From Novosphingobium huizhouense (GTDB lineage Bacteria > Pseudomonadota > Alphaproteobacteria > Sphingomonadales > Sphingomonadaceae), in the NCBI RefSeq assembly GCF_020179475.1, contig NZ_JAILXZ010000003.1:496001-560000 (forward strand): DNA of 64,000 bases, read 5' to 3'. Under the pieces are notes generated by a model. It was not told where the DNA came from, did no database searches, and saw only the letters and a list, made by a program, of their open reading frames with translations. Positions 28,576-37,223 of the stretch are shown in pieces (the first letter of the stretch is position 1; each line of letters starts with the position of its first letter). The position numbers and the translations under genes were made by a program.

Positions 28576-30351
28576 ATGATCCCGGTCACTTCCATCACCC
28601 GCTCGATCTCCGGGCTCGCCTGGCGCTGGCGCGGCAGCAACATGGACCTGGGCGAACGCTTCGACCTGAACGACGGACTGGTCGACAAGCTCCTGCTCTC
28701 GCGCGGGGTCGCGCCCGACGACCTCGAGCGGCACCGCCGCCCGACGCTGCGCGACTTCCTTCCCGACCCGTCGATCTTCCGTGACATGGACGTCGCCGCC
28801 GGGCGACTCGCCGATGCGGTCGAGCGCCAGGAGCGCGTGACGATCTACGGCGACTACGACGTCGACGGCGCGACCAGCGCGGCGCTGCTGATCCGCCTGC
28901 TGCGCGATCTCGGCCTCGCCGCGGCCCCCTACATCCCCGACCGCCTGCTCGAAGGATACGGCCCCTCGGGCGAGGCGCTAGTGCGGCTCGCACGCGAAGG
29001 ATCGAGCCTCATCGTCACCGTCGACTGCGGGGCGATGGCGCACGAGGCGCTGGCTGCGGCGAGCGAGACCGGCGTCGACGTGATCGTCGTCGATCACCAC
29101 AAGTGCGCGCCCGAGCTGCCCCGCGCCCACGCGCTGGTCAATCCCAACCGGCTCGACGAGCTCGACGACGCCGCCGCCCACGGCCATCTCGCCGCGGTCG
29201 GGGTGGCGTTCCTGCTGGCGATCGCCACCGTCCGTACCCTGCGCGCGCGCGGCTGGTTCGAGCGCCGGGCGGCGCCCGACCTGCTCGCCCTGCTCGACCT
29301 CGTGGCGCTCGGCACCGTTGCCGACGTGGCGCAGCTCAAGGGCCTGAACCGCGCGCTCGTGGCGCAAGGGCTCAAGGTCATGGCGCGGCGCGAGAACGTC
29401 GGCCTTGCCGCGCTGATCGACGCCAGCCGGCTCAATCGCGCGCCGACCTGCTCGGACCTCGGCTTCGCGCTGGGGCCGCGGATCAACGCCGCGGGCCGGA
29501 TCGGCGATTCCTCGCTCGGCGTGCGCCTGCTGACCACCACCGACGCCGACGAGGCGCACGACATCGCAGTGCGGCTGTCCGCGCTCAACGACGAGCGCCG
29601 GTCGATCGAGCAGGCCGTCCAGGAGGCCGCCGAGGCGCAGATCGATGCCCAGCACAACCGCGCGGTCGTGGTCTGCGCCGGCGCCGGCTGGCATCCCGGC
29701 GTGATCGGCATCGTTGCCGGGCGGATCAAGGAGAAGACCGGCAAGCCGACGCTGGTCATCGCGCTCGATGCCGACGAAAGCGGCAACGGCAAGGGCTCGG
29801 GCCGGTCGATCGCCGGCGTGGACCTCGGCGCAGCGATCATTGCCGCGCGCGAGGCGGGCATGCTCGTCGCGGGCGGCGGGCACGCGATGGCCTGCGGCTT
29901 GACGATCGATCCCGCGCAGGTGGCGCGCCTGGCCGACTGGCTGGACGAGCGGCTGGCCCGCGACGTCGCCGAAGCGCGCGCGGCGCAAGCCCTGCTGCTG
30001 GACATCTCGCTCAATCCCGGCGGCCTTACCCCCCACCTCGTCGAGACGCTCGAGGCGGCAGGACCGTTCGGCGTCGGCTGGCCGGGCCCGCGGGTTGCGG
30101 TCGGCCCGGTGCGGCTGGTCAAGTGCGACGTGGTCGGCGCCGATCACCTGCGCATGGTCGCCGCCGGTCCCGACGGCCGCTCGTTCAAGGCGATGGCCTT
30201 TCGCGCCGCGCAGACCGAGCTCGGCCAGGCGCTGCTCCACGCCCAGCGCGGACGCCAGTTCTGGCTCGCCGGACGGGCGCGGATCGACGACTGGGGAAGC
30301 CGTCCCGCAGCAGAACTCCACGTCGAGGACGCGGCCTTCGCCGACCGATGA
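28576..30351 (+). CDS. recJ: Single-stranded-DNA-specific exonuclease RecJ
   Basis: 5'-3' exonuclease of recombination and mismatch repair. 591 residues: DHH domain with GDYDVDGATSAALL near residue 95, VTVDCG and VVDHHKC; DHHA1 domain with GWHPGVIGIVAGRIKEK and GGGHAMACGL; C-terminal OB-like domain. All metal-binding motifs are intact. Starts at ATG 28576; the 183 bases to the divergent flavodoxin gene should contain its promoter. Confidence 0.96.
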   Translation: MIPVTSITRSISGLAWRWRGSNMDLGERFDLNDGLVDKLLLSRGVAPDDLERHRRPTLRDFLPDPSIFRDMDVAAGRLADAVERQERVTIYGDYDVDGATSAALLIRLLRDLGLAAAPYIPDRLLEGYGPSGEALVRLAREGSSLIVTVDCGAMAHEALAAASETGVDVIVVDHHKCAPELPRAHALVNPNRLDELDDAAAHGHLAAVGVAFLLAIATVRTLRARGWFERRAAPDLLALLDLVALGTVADVAQLKGLNRALVAQGLKVMARRENVGLAALIDASRLNRAPTCSDLGFALGPRINAAGRIGDSSLGVRLLTTTDADEAHDIAVRLSALNDERRSIEQAVQEAAEAQIDAQHNRAVVVCAGAGWHPGVIGIVAGRIKEKTGKPTLVIALDADESGNGKGSGRSIAGVDLGAAIIAAREAGMLVAGGGHAMACGLTIDPAQVARLADWLDERLARDVAEARAAQALLLDISLNPGGLTPHLVETLEAAGPFGVGWPGPRVAVGPVRLVKCDVVGADHLRMVAAGPDGRSFKAMAFRAAQTELGQALLHAQRGRQFWLAGRARIDDWGSRPAAELHVEDAAFADR

Positions 30352-30371
30352 CAATTTGACGAAATCGACCC

Positions 30372-30400
30372 TTGACGCACCCGCGTGATACCAATAGAGG
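30372..30400 (+). promoter_or_regulatory. Candidate tRNA-Glu promoter
   Basis: TTGACG (30372-30377), 17-bp spacer, TAGAGG (30395-30400), ending 30 bases before the first tRNA-Glu gene. The -35 is good, the -10 weak. Confidence 0.4.
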
Positions 30401-30430
30401 CGCGGACCTGCCCAGCGGCGCTAGCCCAGT

Positions 30431-30505
30431 GGCCCCTTCGTCTAGCGGTCAGGACGCGGCCCTTTCACGGCTGAAACACGGGTTCGATTCCCGTAGGGGT
30501 CACCA
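30431..30505 (+). tRNA. tRNA-Glu (anticodon TTC)
   Basis: 75-nt cloverleaf with encoded CCA. Acceptor GGCCCCT pairs with AGGGGTC (one G-U), anticodon stem CGGCC/GGCTG, loop CTTTCAC with TTC at 30464-30466, and the T arm CGGGTTCGATTCCCG. Reads GAA and, by wobble, GAG. Confidence 0.97.
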
Positions 30506-30543
30506 CTAGCTGCCCTGCTCCGGACCCTGTCGGGCTCGAGCGC

Positions 30544-30618
30544 GGCCCCTTCGTCTAGCGGTCAGGACGCGGCCCTCTCACGGCTGAAACACGGGTTCGA
30601 TTCCCGTAGGGGTCACCA
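30544..30618 (+). tRNA. tRNA-Glu (anticodon CTC)
   Basis: Second 75-nt tRNA-Glu, 38 bases after the first and apparently identical except for one base: the anticodon loop is CTCTCAC, so the anticodon at 30577-30579 is CTC and it reads GAG only. CCA is encoded. Confidence 0.95.
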
Positions 30619-30696
30619 TAAAGAAACGCGCTCCGGGTCTCCCCGGAACGCGCTCCTGGCAAGCTGACTTTTTTCCTTTGTGGCAGGCCCGGCCCG

Positions 30697-31572
30697 CTAG
30701 CGGGTCACGGGGCCGACCGGTTCGTCGTGCGGGGCGCGCATGAGCACCTTGAGGTACGGCGTACCGAGCAGCGTTGACACGATCAGGCCGAGCGCGATCG
30801 CTGCCGGGGCGAGCGTCTCGTCGGGGAAGCTGGCGGTCGCGATCGCCACGGCGATGCCCGGATGGCGCGACGCCGCGGCGAGCGACAGAGCCGCCTTGTC
30901 GTGGAGGTCCGGCCCGCCGAGCAGGTAGCCCGCGCCAAGGCCTGCGCCGGCAAGCGCGACCAGCGCCAGTCCGGTGCCGTCGCCGATCACCGCCCACATC
31001 GCCGGCGCGAGCGCGATGGCGATGGCGAGCATCGACAGCGCGAGCACCGCATGGCCGGCGATGCCCAGCACCGACGAAATTGCGTGCCCCCTTTCGCCCG
31101 CGATCTTGCCCGCCACCATGCCCAGCACCAGCGGCGCGGCGACGGTGATGCCGACCAGGGTGGCGATCTGCACCGGGCTGATCCCGGCTTCGACACCGAA
31201 GATCCGGCCGGCCAGCGCAATGCCGAGCGGCGCGACGACCACCGCCGCCGCGGTGGTCAGCATCATCAGCCCGGCAACGTAGGAGGGCCGCCCGCCTGCC
31301 TTGAGCTGCTTGCCGGGCAGGATCGGAGGCATCGGGGAAAAGGCGATGGCGATCAGCGCAATCTCCACTGGCCGGTGCAGCGCGAACGCCTTGTCCAGCA
31401 GCACCGCCACCGCCGGCACCACCACGTACATGGCCACGAGTGCGCCGACGCCGAGCCGCCAGTTGTCAAGCAGGTAGAAGAGGTCGTGCGTCCGCGCCCG
31501 CATCGCCAGCGCGAACACCGAGATGAAGATGCTGGCCATCATTGCCAGCTTGACCAACTGGAGCAGGGTCAT
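30697..31572 (-). CDS. BASS-family (bile acid:Na+ symporter-like) transporter
   Basis: Polytopic membrane protein, 291 residues, with about nine to ten hydrophobic segments. The pattern (VEIALIAIAFSPMPPILPGKQLKAGG, and LSLAAASRHPGIAVAIA in the second half) fits the BASS transporter fold, where the crossing helices carry polar residues. Substrate unknown; relatives carry organic anions. Minus strand, at the edge of the envelope-gene region, 33 bases behind the His-rich exported protein gene. Confidence 0.78.
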   Translation of the reverse strand: MTLLQLVKLAMMASIFISVFALAMRARTHDLFYLLDNWRLGVGALVAMYVVVPAVAVLLDKAFALHRPVEIALIAIAFSPMPPILPGKQLKAGGRPSYVAGLMMLTTAAAVVVAPLGIALAGRIFGVEAGISPVQIATLVGITVAAPLVLGMVAGKIAGERGHAISSVLGIAGHAVLALSMLAIAIALAPAMWAVIGDGTGLALVALAGAGLGAGYLLGGPDLHDKAALSLAAASRHPGIAVAIATASFPDETLAPAAIALGLIVSTLLGTPYLKVLMRAPHDEPVGPVTR

Positions 31573-31605
31573 CGTGCGCTCCTGCGCAGCGTCGTCGATG
31601 CGCCC

Positions 31606-32196
31606 TCAGCGGGGCGGATTGACGACGACATACTGAACCGAGGTGCCCGAATAGCGCGGCTCGTACCAGGTGCTGCCGCACTGCGAATAGGCGATGCCGT
31701 TGACGTTCACGGTGCTGCAGCTCGGCGGCAGGGTCCGCACGATCGAGCCGATCACGGCCGCGGTCACGGCCACCGTCGTGGCCGTGCGCACCGGATGCCA
31801 GTGATCGTCCCAGTCGTCGTCCCAGTCACGGTGATGGTCGTGATGATCGTAGTGGTCGTCATAGCGGCGGCCGCCGCCGTTGTTTACGTTCACCGTGGTG
31901 CGGTTGTTGTAGTTGATATTGGTGTGAGCGCCGTCGCGGACCGGCGGCCGTCCCGACGGGCGCGAGACCTGCGCATGGCCGCCCGCTCCGCCCGCAGGAC
32001 GCGCATGATTGCCGGCAGCATGGCCGCCCTGGGCGTGGCCGCCCTGGGGCCGGCCGCCGCCGGCGCGGTTCATCTCCGCCTTGTCGGCAGTGGCGAGGAC
32101 GTCGATCGGCAGCAATGCCGGGGCGGTGGGCGGAAGCGGTCCGCTGGCCGGCACGCTCATGGCGAAGGCCAGAAGGGTGGTGGGTAGCGGGTTCAT
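31606..32196 (-). CDS. Exported Gly/His/Asp-rich hypothetical protein
   Basis: 196 residues with an N-terminal hydrophobic segment that may be a signal peptide. The middle is low-complexity: Gly/His-rich (GGHAQGGHAAGNHA), then a His/Asp stretch (DDHYDHHDHHRDWDDDWDDH) at about residues 114-134, followed by a hydrophobic helix (TTVAVTAAVIGSIV) and a C-terminal piece with two Cys and many Tyr. Metal binding is a possibility only. The start overlaps the DUF2092 stop by four bases. Confidence 0.75.
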   Translation of the reverse strand: MNPLPTTLLAFAMSVPASGPLPPTAPALLPIDVLATADKAEMNRAGGGRPQGGHAQGGHAAGNHARPAGGAGGHAQVSRPSGRPPVRDGAHTNINYNNRTTVNVNNGGGRRYDDHYDHHDHHRDWDDDWDDHWHPVRTATTVAVTAAVIGSIVRTLPPSCSTVNVNGIAYSQCGSTWYEPRYSGTSVQYVVVNPPR

Positions 32197-32978
32197 TTTG
32201 CTCCTCCCTGTGAAGCTTCGGCGGCCTGGCTGACGATCGCAATGCGCTTGGCATCGGCCGGCGGCGTGAAGGTGAAGTCGGCGTCGGCGAGCTGGGGGCC
32301 CGTGCTCCAGTGCAGTACCGCGACGTATTGCGGCAGCGAGGGATCGTCGGTGTTGGTCACCACGAACTTACAGGGCAGCGCCCGCTCGCCCTCCTCGATC
32401 CAGATCTGCCAGTCGACCTTGGCCTGGCGGAAGGCGTAGTGGAAGCAGCTGCGGTCGCCGACCGTCTCGGGCCGCACCGCGAAAGCCGAGCGCACACGCG
32501 CCCGCATCGTCTGGTCGGTATCCCAGACGAACAGGTCGGCGAGCGGGATCTCGATGCCGAGTTCCGAGCGCGCTTTCTCCAGCGTCAGGCCGATCGAATC
32601 CGGCGCCGCCACCTGGGTGTAATAGCCGAGCCGCGGCGCGAAGATCGTCAGCGAGCGCCCGTCGTAGAAGAACTCGCGGTTGGTCGTGTCGGACTTCGCG
32701 ATGATGCGGAAGCCGTTGGGCTTGCGCGCCGCGATCTGGAGCGTTCCGCCGAACTGCAGCTTCTGGCCGGTCTCGAGCACCTGCTCGGTGGTCACGTCGG
32801 CGTCGAAGCTGAACGCCGGGATCGCGCGCAGCGCCGCGCTCATCCGGTCCATCGCGGCCATCGCCTCAGGCTCGATCGACGATGCCGGCTCGGACTGCGC
32901 GCTGGCGGGCGTGGCGACCGCCAGCGCAAGGATCGCGCAGAGCTGCCCGATGGATTCGACGGGTCTTTTGATGGTCAT
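32193..32978 (-). CDS. DUF2092 family exported protein
   Basis: 261-residue periplasmic protein with a signal peptide (ILALAVATPASAQS). DUF2092 relatives resemble LolA/LolB-like outer-membrane lipoprotein sorting folds; blocks FSFDADVTTEQVLETGQKLQF, REFFYDGRSLTIFAPRLGYYTQV and VDWQIWIEEGERALPCKFVVT fit. ATG 32978 follows GGAGAG; an ATG four codons upstream is possible. Coupled to the downstream His-rich exported protein. Function unknown. Confidence 0.82.
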   Translation of the reverse strand: MTIKRPVESIGQLCAILALAVATPASAQSEPASSIEPEAMAAMDRMSAALRAIPAFSFDADVTTEQVLETGQKLQFGGTLQIAARKPNGFRIIAKSDTTNREFFYDGRSLTIFAPRLGYYTQVAAPDSIGLTLEKARSELGIEIPLADLFVWDTDQTMRARVRSAFAVRPETVGDRSCFHYAFRQAKVDWQIWIEEGERALPCKFVVTNTDDPSLPQYVAVLHWSTGPQLADADFTFTPPADAKRIAIVSQAAEASQGGAK

Positions 32979-33016
32979 GCTTCTCTCCATCGTCCGATGT
33001 GGGAGATGCCCGTGCC

Positions 33017-33571
33017 TCAGCGGCCTTGGGGCGGAAACTTGGCGAGCGCGGCGGTCACCGCCTGGTCGATCAGCGCCTGGTCGACGACCCTGCCGTCGAT
33101 CTGCTTGGTCGCGCTGCCGTGCCACACCGGCCGGTGCGTCGTGGCGTCGTAGATGTCGATCGCCATCGTCCCGTCGGTCACGGTGCGGATCTCGGTGGTC
33201 GGGTAGGCGTGCGCCCAGCCCCAGCGGTAGCCGGCGCCATAGCCCGGGTAGTACGGGCCGTAGGCGCCGAGGTCTGTGGTCTCGACCCGGTCGCGGGCGC
33301 CGAGCGTGACATCGACCGCGAAGTCGGGCGTCGCGCTGCGGGCGAAGCCCTTCGCCGCGAGCGCAGCATCGATCGAGCTGCGCACGCGCTCGTAGACCAG
33401 CGGGTTCTGCCCGCGCGGCGTTTCGGTGCGCGCCCAGGCATAGGTGTGGTATCCCGCGAAATTGGCGCTCGGGTCGTAGTCCGTCGCAACGCGGGGGGTT
33501 GTGGCGCACGCCGCCAGGCCGAAGACCAGCAGCAGGGCGAACCGTCGAGAGGGGGGAGCTTTGTAGGTCAT
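33017..33571 (-). CDS. DUF4136 family lipoprotein
   Basis: 184-residue lipoprotein: signal peptide with lipobox LAAC (Cys22), then the DUF4136 pattern (TDYDPSANFAGYHTYAWA near the start, and IDIYDATTHRPVWHGSATK near the end). The lipid anchor places it at the inner or outer membrane. No known reaction. First of a minus-strand set DUF4136, DUF2092, His-rich protein, BASS transporter. Confidence 0.85.
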   Translation of the reverse strand: MTYKAPPSRRFALLLVFGLAACATTPRVATDYDPSANFAGYHTYAWARTETPRGQNPLVYERVRSSIDAALAAKGFARSATPDFAVDVTLGARDRVETTDLGAYGPYYPGYGAGYRWGWAHAYPTTEIRTVTDGTMAIDIYDATTHRPVWHGSATKQIDGRVVDQALIDQAVTAALAKFPPQGR

Positions 33572-33795
33572 GGGCCGAGTATCGCCCGCTCGCCGACCGC
33601 TCCTATCGGGATGAGTCCCGACTATCGGCGGGTGTTTATCGCGAGTGCCGCAGGGGCCGGCCTAGCCCTGCGAGGCGCGCAAGCGGCGCGCGCGGGGTCG
33701 GTAACCCTGCCCCGCGCGCTGATGGTTTACCCCGATGCCGACACGGCGGCACGCGCCGTAGCGTGCCGACAGCCATCACCCGAAAAGGAAGCCAG

Positions 33796-34626
33796 ATGCC
33801 AGCCCCCCGCCCGACCCCGATCGCCGTGTTCGCGGCCCTGCTGCTGGCACAAGTCCCCGCAGCCCGTGCTCAGGAAGCCCCGGCCGAAGACGGCGGCGCC
33901 GCCGCCGAGGCGCCCAACACCGGCCAGGACGTCACCAACCCGATCAAGCGCATCGACGTGCGCGCCGGCTACAGCGAAACCACCGACGGCGCCGGGTCGC
34001 AGACCTTCATCCTGCGCCACGACCGGCCGATCGCGCTCGCCAACGGCGACCAGCTCGCCTTGCGGATCGATCTTCCGTTCGTGGCCAACGACTTCGTCAC
34101 GCCCGACAATCCCGCCGGCAAGAACGACATCGGCTTCAGCGACACGCTGGTCCAGGCGCTCTACATTCACCCGGTCAACAAGCAGCAGGCGTTCGGGATC
34201 GGAGCCCAGCTGATCGCGCCCACCGCCAGCGAGATCGGCTTCGGCGCCGGAAAGTGGCGGGTCGTGCCGCTCGTCGGCTATCGCTGGTCGGTCAACTCGA
34301 TCTCGCCGGGCAGCTTCTTCGTCGCCGCCGCGCGCTGGGACGTGAGCTTTGCCGGCGACCGCCACCGGGCCAACGTGAGCAACGTCCAGTTCGGCCCGAC
34401 GCTCAACGTCGCGCTCAAGGACGGGGCCTTCGTGACGATCTATCCGAGTACCGAAATCCGCTATGATTTCGTCAAGGACAGCTTCTTCCTGCCCTTCGAT
34501 GCCGCGGTCGGCAAGCTGTGGGGCGGCAAGATCATCACCTCGCTCGAAGGCTCGGCCAAGCTGATCGGCGACCATGACGCCCCCTATCGCTACAAGGTCG
34601 AGGCACGGATCGGGTTCCTGTTCTGA
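33796..34626 (+). CDS. Outer-membrane beta-barrel protein
   Basis: 276 residues with a signal peptide (FAALLLAQVPAARAQ) and alternating hydrophobic strands ending in a C-terminal Phe (RIGFLF), the BAM recognition type. Similar proteins are annotated as outer-membrane transporters or hypothetical. The start is set by AAAAGGAAG upstream and by the signal peptide. Stop and start of the next barrel gene overlap (TGATG). Confidence 0.8.
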   Translation: MPAPRPTPIAVFAALLLAQVPAARAQEAPAEDGGAAAEAPNTGQDVTNPIKRIDVRAGYSETTDGAGSQTFILRHDRPIALANGDQLALRIDLPFVANDFVTPDNPAGKNDIGFSDTLVQALYIHPVNKQQAFGIGAQLIAPTASEIGFGAGKWRVVPLVGYRWSVNSISPGSFFVAAARWDVSFAGDRHRANVSNVQFGPTLNVALKDGAFVTIYPSTEIRYDFVKDSFFLPFDAAVGKLWGGKIITSLEGSAKLIGDHDAPYRYKVEARIGFLF

Positions 34627-35753
34627 TGCCCCGCCGCGGCCGCCTGCTCGCTCTCGCTAGCGGCGCGGGCCTGGCGCTTGCCGCAACAGCGGCGACGGGA
34701 CAGGAAAGCACCACGCCGATCGAGGACCTTCAGGACCAGGCCGAGACCTCGGCCAACGCGACCGAGCGCCTCGTTCTGCCGATCCCGCTGTCGAACCCCA
34801 CGCTCGGCACCGGGCTCGCCCTCGCCTTCGTCAAGGTCTACGAGCCCGAGGGCACGGGCAAGCCGTGGACCACCGGGGCGGGCGCGCTCTACACCAGCCA
34901 CAAGGATCGCGCGCTCGCCGCGTTCCACAACATGGCGCTGGACGGGGATAGGCTGCGCTTCTCGGGCGTCGCCGGCTACGCCTCGCTGCCGCTCAAATTC
35001 TACGGTATCGGCTCGGCGGCGGGCGATCGCGGGGTCGCGCTCGACATCCAGCAGGACGTGATCGGCGGACGGATCGAGGGGCTGGTGCGCGTCGCCGCCA
35101 ATCTCCACGCCGGCGTCCGCGTGCGCGTCCAGGGTGTCCGCACGCGCATCCGCACCGACGGCGATGGCCCGATCGCCGACCTGATCCCGTCGATCCAGCG
35201 ACGCTCGACCATCGTCGCGGTCGGTCCCTCGATCGTCTTCGACAGGACCGACGCGCCGTTCAACCCGCGCAACGGCGTGCTCGCCGAAGCGCATTGGCTG
35301 GTCGGCGTCCCCCTGCTCGGCAGCGACTTCGCCTATAGCCGGGTCACCGCATCAGCCAACGTGTACCACGCGCTGGGCGAACGGACGGGCATCGCCGCAA
35401 GGGCCTCGATCTGCGCCGCAGGGCGCGAGGCCCCTTACTATGACTTGTGCAACTACGGCCAGTCGAACGACTTGCGCGGCTATCTCAACGGCCAGTACCG
35501 CGACCGTGCCTCGTGGGCGGTCCAGGCCGAGCTGCGCCGAAAGCTGTGGGGCCGCCTCGGCGGCGTCGCCTTTGCCGGCATTGGCGGGATCGCGCCGGCG
35601 ATCGGCCGCCTCGGCGATACCACGCTGCTTCCCGGGGCGGGCCTGGGCCTGCGCTACAAGATATCGCAAGCCTACGGCATCAACGCGCGGGTCGACGCCG
35701 CTGTCGGCAAGAATTCACACGCGATCTACTTCTCGGTCGGCGAGGCCTTCTGA
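34626..35753 (+). CDS. BamA/TamA-like surface-antigen (D15) barrel protein
   Basis: 375 residues, signal peptide (LALASGAGLALAATAATGQ), then a barrel resembling the C-terminal domain of Omp85 proteins: VGPSIVFDRTDAPFNPRNGVLAEA is the characteristic block, and the chain ends in Phe (YFSVGEAF). No POTRA repeats are present, so it is not BamA or TamA. Coupled to the preceding barrel gene, which suggests a joint function at the outer membrane. Confidence 0.8.
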   Translation: MPRRGRLLALASGAGLALAATAATGQESTTPIEDLQDQAETSANATERLVLPIPLSNPTLGTGLALAFVKVYEPEGTGKPWTTGAGALYTSHKDRALAAFHNMALDGDRLRFSGVAGYASLPLKFYGIGSAAGDRGVALDIQQDVIGGRIEGLVRVAANLHAGVRVRVQGVRTRIRTDGDGPIADLIPSIQRRSTIVAVGPSIVFDRTDAPFNPRNGVLAEAHWLVGVPLLGSDFAYSRVTASANVYHALGERTGIAARASICAAGREAPYYDLCNYGQSNDLRGYLNGQYRDRASWAVQAELRRKLWGRLGGVAFAGIGGIAPAIGRLGDTTLLPGAGLGLRYKISQAYGINARVDAAVGKNSHAIYFSVGEAF

Positions 35754-35756
35754 GCT

Positions 35757-36230
35757 TCAGAACGGCCCGATGCCGAAGGCGATCCGCAGGATGGCGAAGA
35801 GGCCCACCAGCAGAAGCAGCACGGCGATGACCCACACCGCCGAGATGCGATGCTCGGGCAGGTGATGCATCAGCCCCAGCGAATAGAGCCGTTCGCGGCG
35901 CTCGCGGAACGAGCGCACCTGCCGCCAGTGCCCGATGACGCCCAGCACCAGCAGCACCACCCCCAGCACGATCAGCGAGAGCCCGAAGCGGAGCGGCGCT
36001 TCGGGCGGAAGCTTGCCGTTGGCCAGCTCGGGCTGCACCGACTTGAAGAACTGGTAGATGGTAAAGCCGAAGCCGATCAGCGACAGCGCAGTGCGGATCA
36101 CCGACATCAGCGTGCGGTCGCCCGACATCTCGCTGCGCGCGAAGGACATCGCGGTGCGGTTCGACGAGAGTTCGGTGGATGCGTTGTCGTCGATCAGCTC
36201 CAGCTGATCGGCACTATGAGGGTCAATCAT
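35757..36230 (-). CDS. DUF202 (YidH-like) membrane protein, longer form
   Basis: 157 residues with three predicted membrane helices. The DUF202 signature is MSGDRTLMSVIRTALSLIGFGFTIYQFF (read in two parts). Function unknown. Converges with the barrel gene and is divergent from the DUF1622 gene, 224 bases away. Confidence 0.85.
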   Translation of the reverse strand: MIDPHSADQLELIDDNASTELSSNRTAMSFARSEMSGDRTLMSVIRTALSLIGFGFTIYQFFKSVQPELANGKLPPEAPLRFGLSLIVLGVVLLVLGVIGHWRQVRSFRERRERLYSLGLMHHLPEHRISAVWVIAVLLLLVGLFAILRIAFGIGPF

Positions 36231-36454
36231 GGCTTGCTCCGTTCGCCTGCGGGCAGCCTAGCGAGCGCGCCCCCCTCCGCCACCGGGACTTGTCCGGGCG
36301 AAGGGCCAGGGAAAATCCCGGGTCGCCGCAGTTGCCCAGGGCGCGGCAAAGCGCCGCGAAGCTCGGGAAATCCGCAGCGGCGTCCCCGGGGAAATCACCG
36401 ATGGCGCTCGCCGGGCCAGGGTTCATTGTCGGGGCGGATCGACGGGAGTCTCCG

Positions 36455-36814
36455 ATGGAAGAAACGCTGAAGATACTTTCGGAAACGGCGGGGCTCGCTC
36501 TGGAGATCGTGGTCGTGCTCGTGGTGCTGGTAGGCGGCCTGCGGGCGATCGTGCTGCTTGCCGGAAACTTCGTGCAGAGCCGCCTGAGCATCCGCACGGC
36601 GCGGGCGATCTGGGTCGATTTTGCCGCCGCCATCCTGCTCTCGCTCGAGTTCGCTCTGGGCGCCGACATCATCCGCACCGCGATCGCGCCGACCTGGGAC
36701 GACATCGGCCAGCTCGCGGCGATCGCCGCGATCCGTACCGGCCTCGGCTTCTTCCTAGGCCGCGACATCCAGGAGCTCGGCGGCCACCCGCTGGCAGAGG
36801 AACGACCCGAATGA
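36455..36814 (+). CDS. DUF1622 membrane protein
   Basis: 119 residues with three membrane segments. The DUF1622 pattern (LALEIVVVLVVLVGGLRAIV, RLSIRTARAIWVDFAAAILLSLEFALGADII) is clear. ATG 36455 follows GGGAG. Overlaps the next DUF202 gene by four bases (ATGA). No known function. Confidence 0.86.
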   Translation: MEETLKILSETAGLALEIVVVLVVLVGGLRAIVLLAGNFVQSRLSIRTARAIWVDFAAAILLSLEFALGADIIRTAIAPTWDDIGQLAAIAAIRTGLGFFLGRDIQELGGHPLAEERPE

Positions 36815-37191
36815 ACCATCCTCACCCGGCCTTCCTGCCAAAGGACCTCGGCCAGACCCGCACCATTCTCGCGGCCGACCGGACGCTGATGGCGTGGATC
36901 CGCACGGCGCTGTCGATGTACAGCTTCGGCTTCACCATCTACAAGTTCCTGCAGGGCATGGCGCAATCCGCAACGTCGCAGGCGGCGCACAGCGCACAAC
37001 TGGTCGGCTTGTTCCTCGCGGGCACCGGCACGGTGTCGATAATCCTAGGCACGATCGGCTATTGGGCGACGCTCAAGGAGTTGCAGCGGATCGAGGAGTT
37101 CCGCCTCGGCCGCCCGGTCCTGGTGCTGGCGTCGATGATGTCCATCGCCGGGGTGCTGCTGTTCTTCAGCATCGAAACCCGCATCATCTGA
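36811..37191 (+). CDS. DUF202 (YidH-like) membrane protein
   Basis: 126 residues, three membrane helices, with the DUF202 core LAADRTLMAWIRTALSMYSFGFTIYKFL (in two parts). Second DUF202 member within 0.7 kb. Translationally coupled to DUF1622 and followed after 32 bases by the formylglycine-generating enzyme gene, so the three probably share a transcript. Confidence 0.87.
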   Translation: MNHPHPAFLPKDLGQTRTILAADRTLMAWIRTALSMYSFGFTIYKFLQGMAQSATSQAAHSAQLVGLFLAGTGTVSIILGTIGYWATLKELQRIEEFRLGRPVLVLASMMSIAGVLLFFSIETRII

Positions 37192-37223
37192 CCCCCGCAT
37201 CATCTGCGCATGGAGAAGCCATC

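Noticed and set aside
30578..30997. 139-codon frame through the second tRNA and the transporter gene
   Set aside because: Antisense overlap with a tRNA and in a different frame from the BASS gene; ends inside the tRNA.
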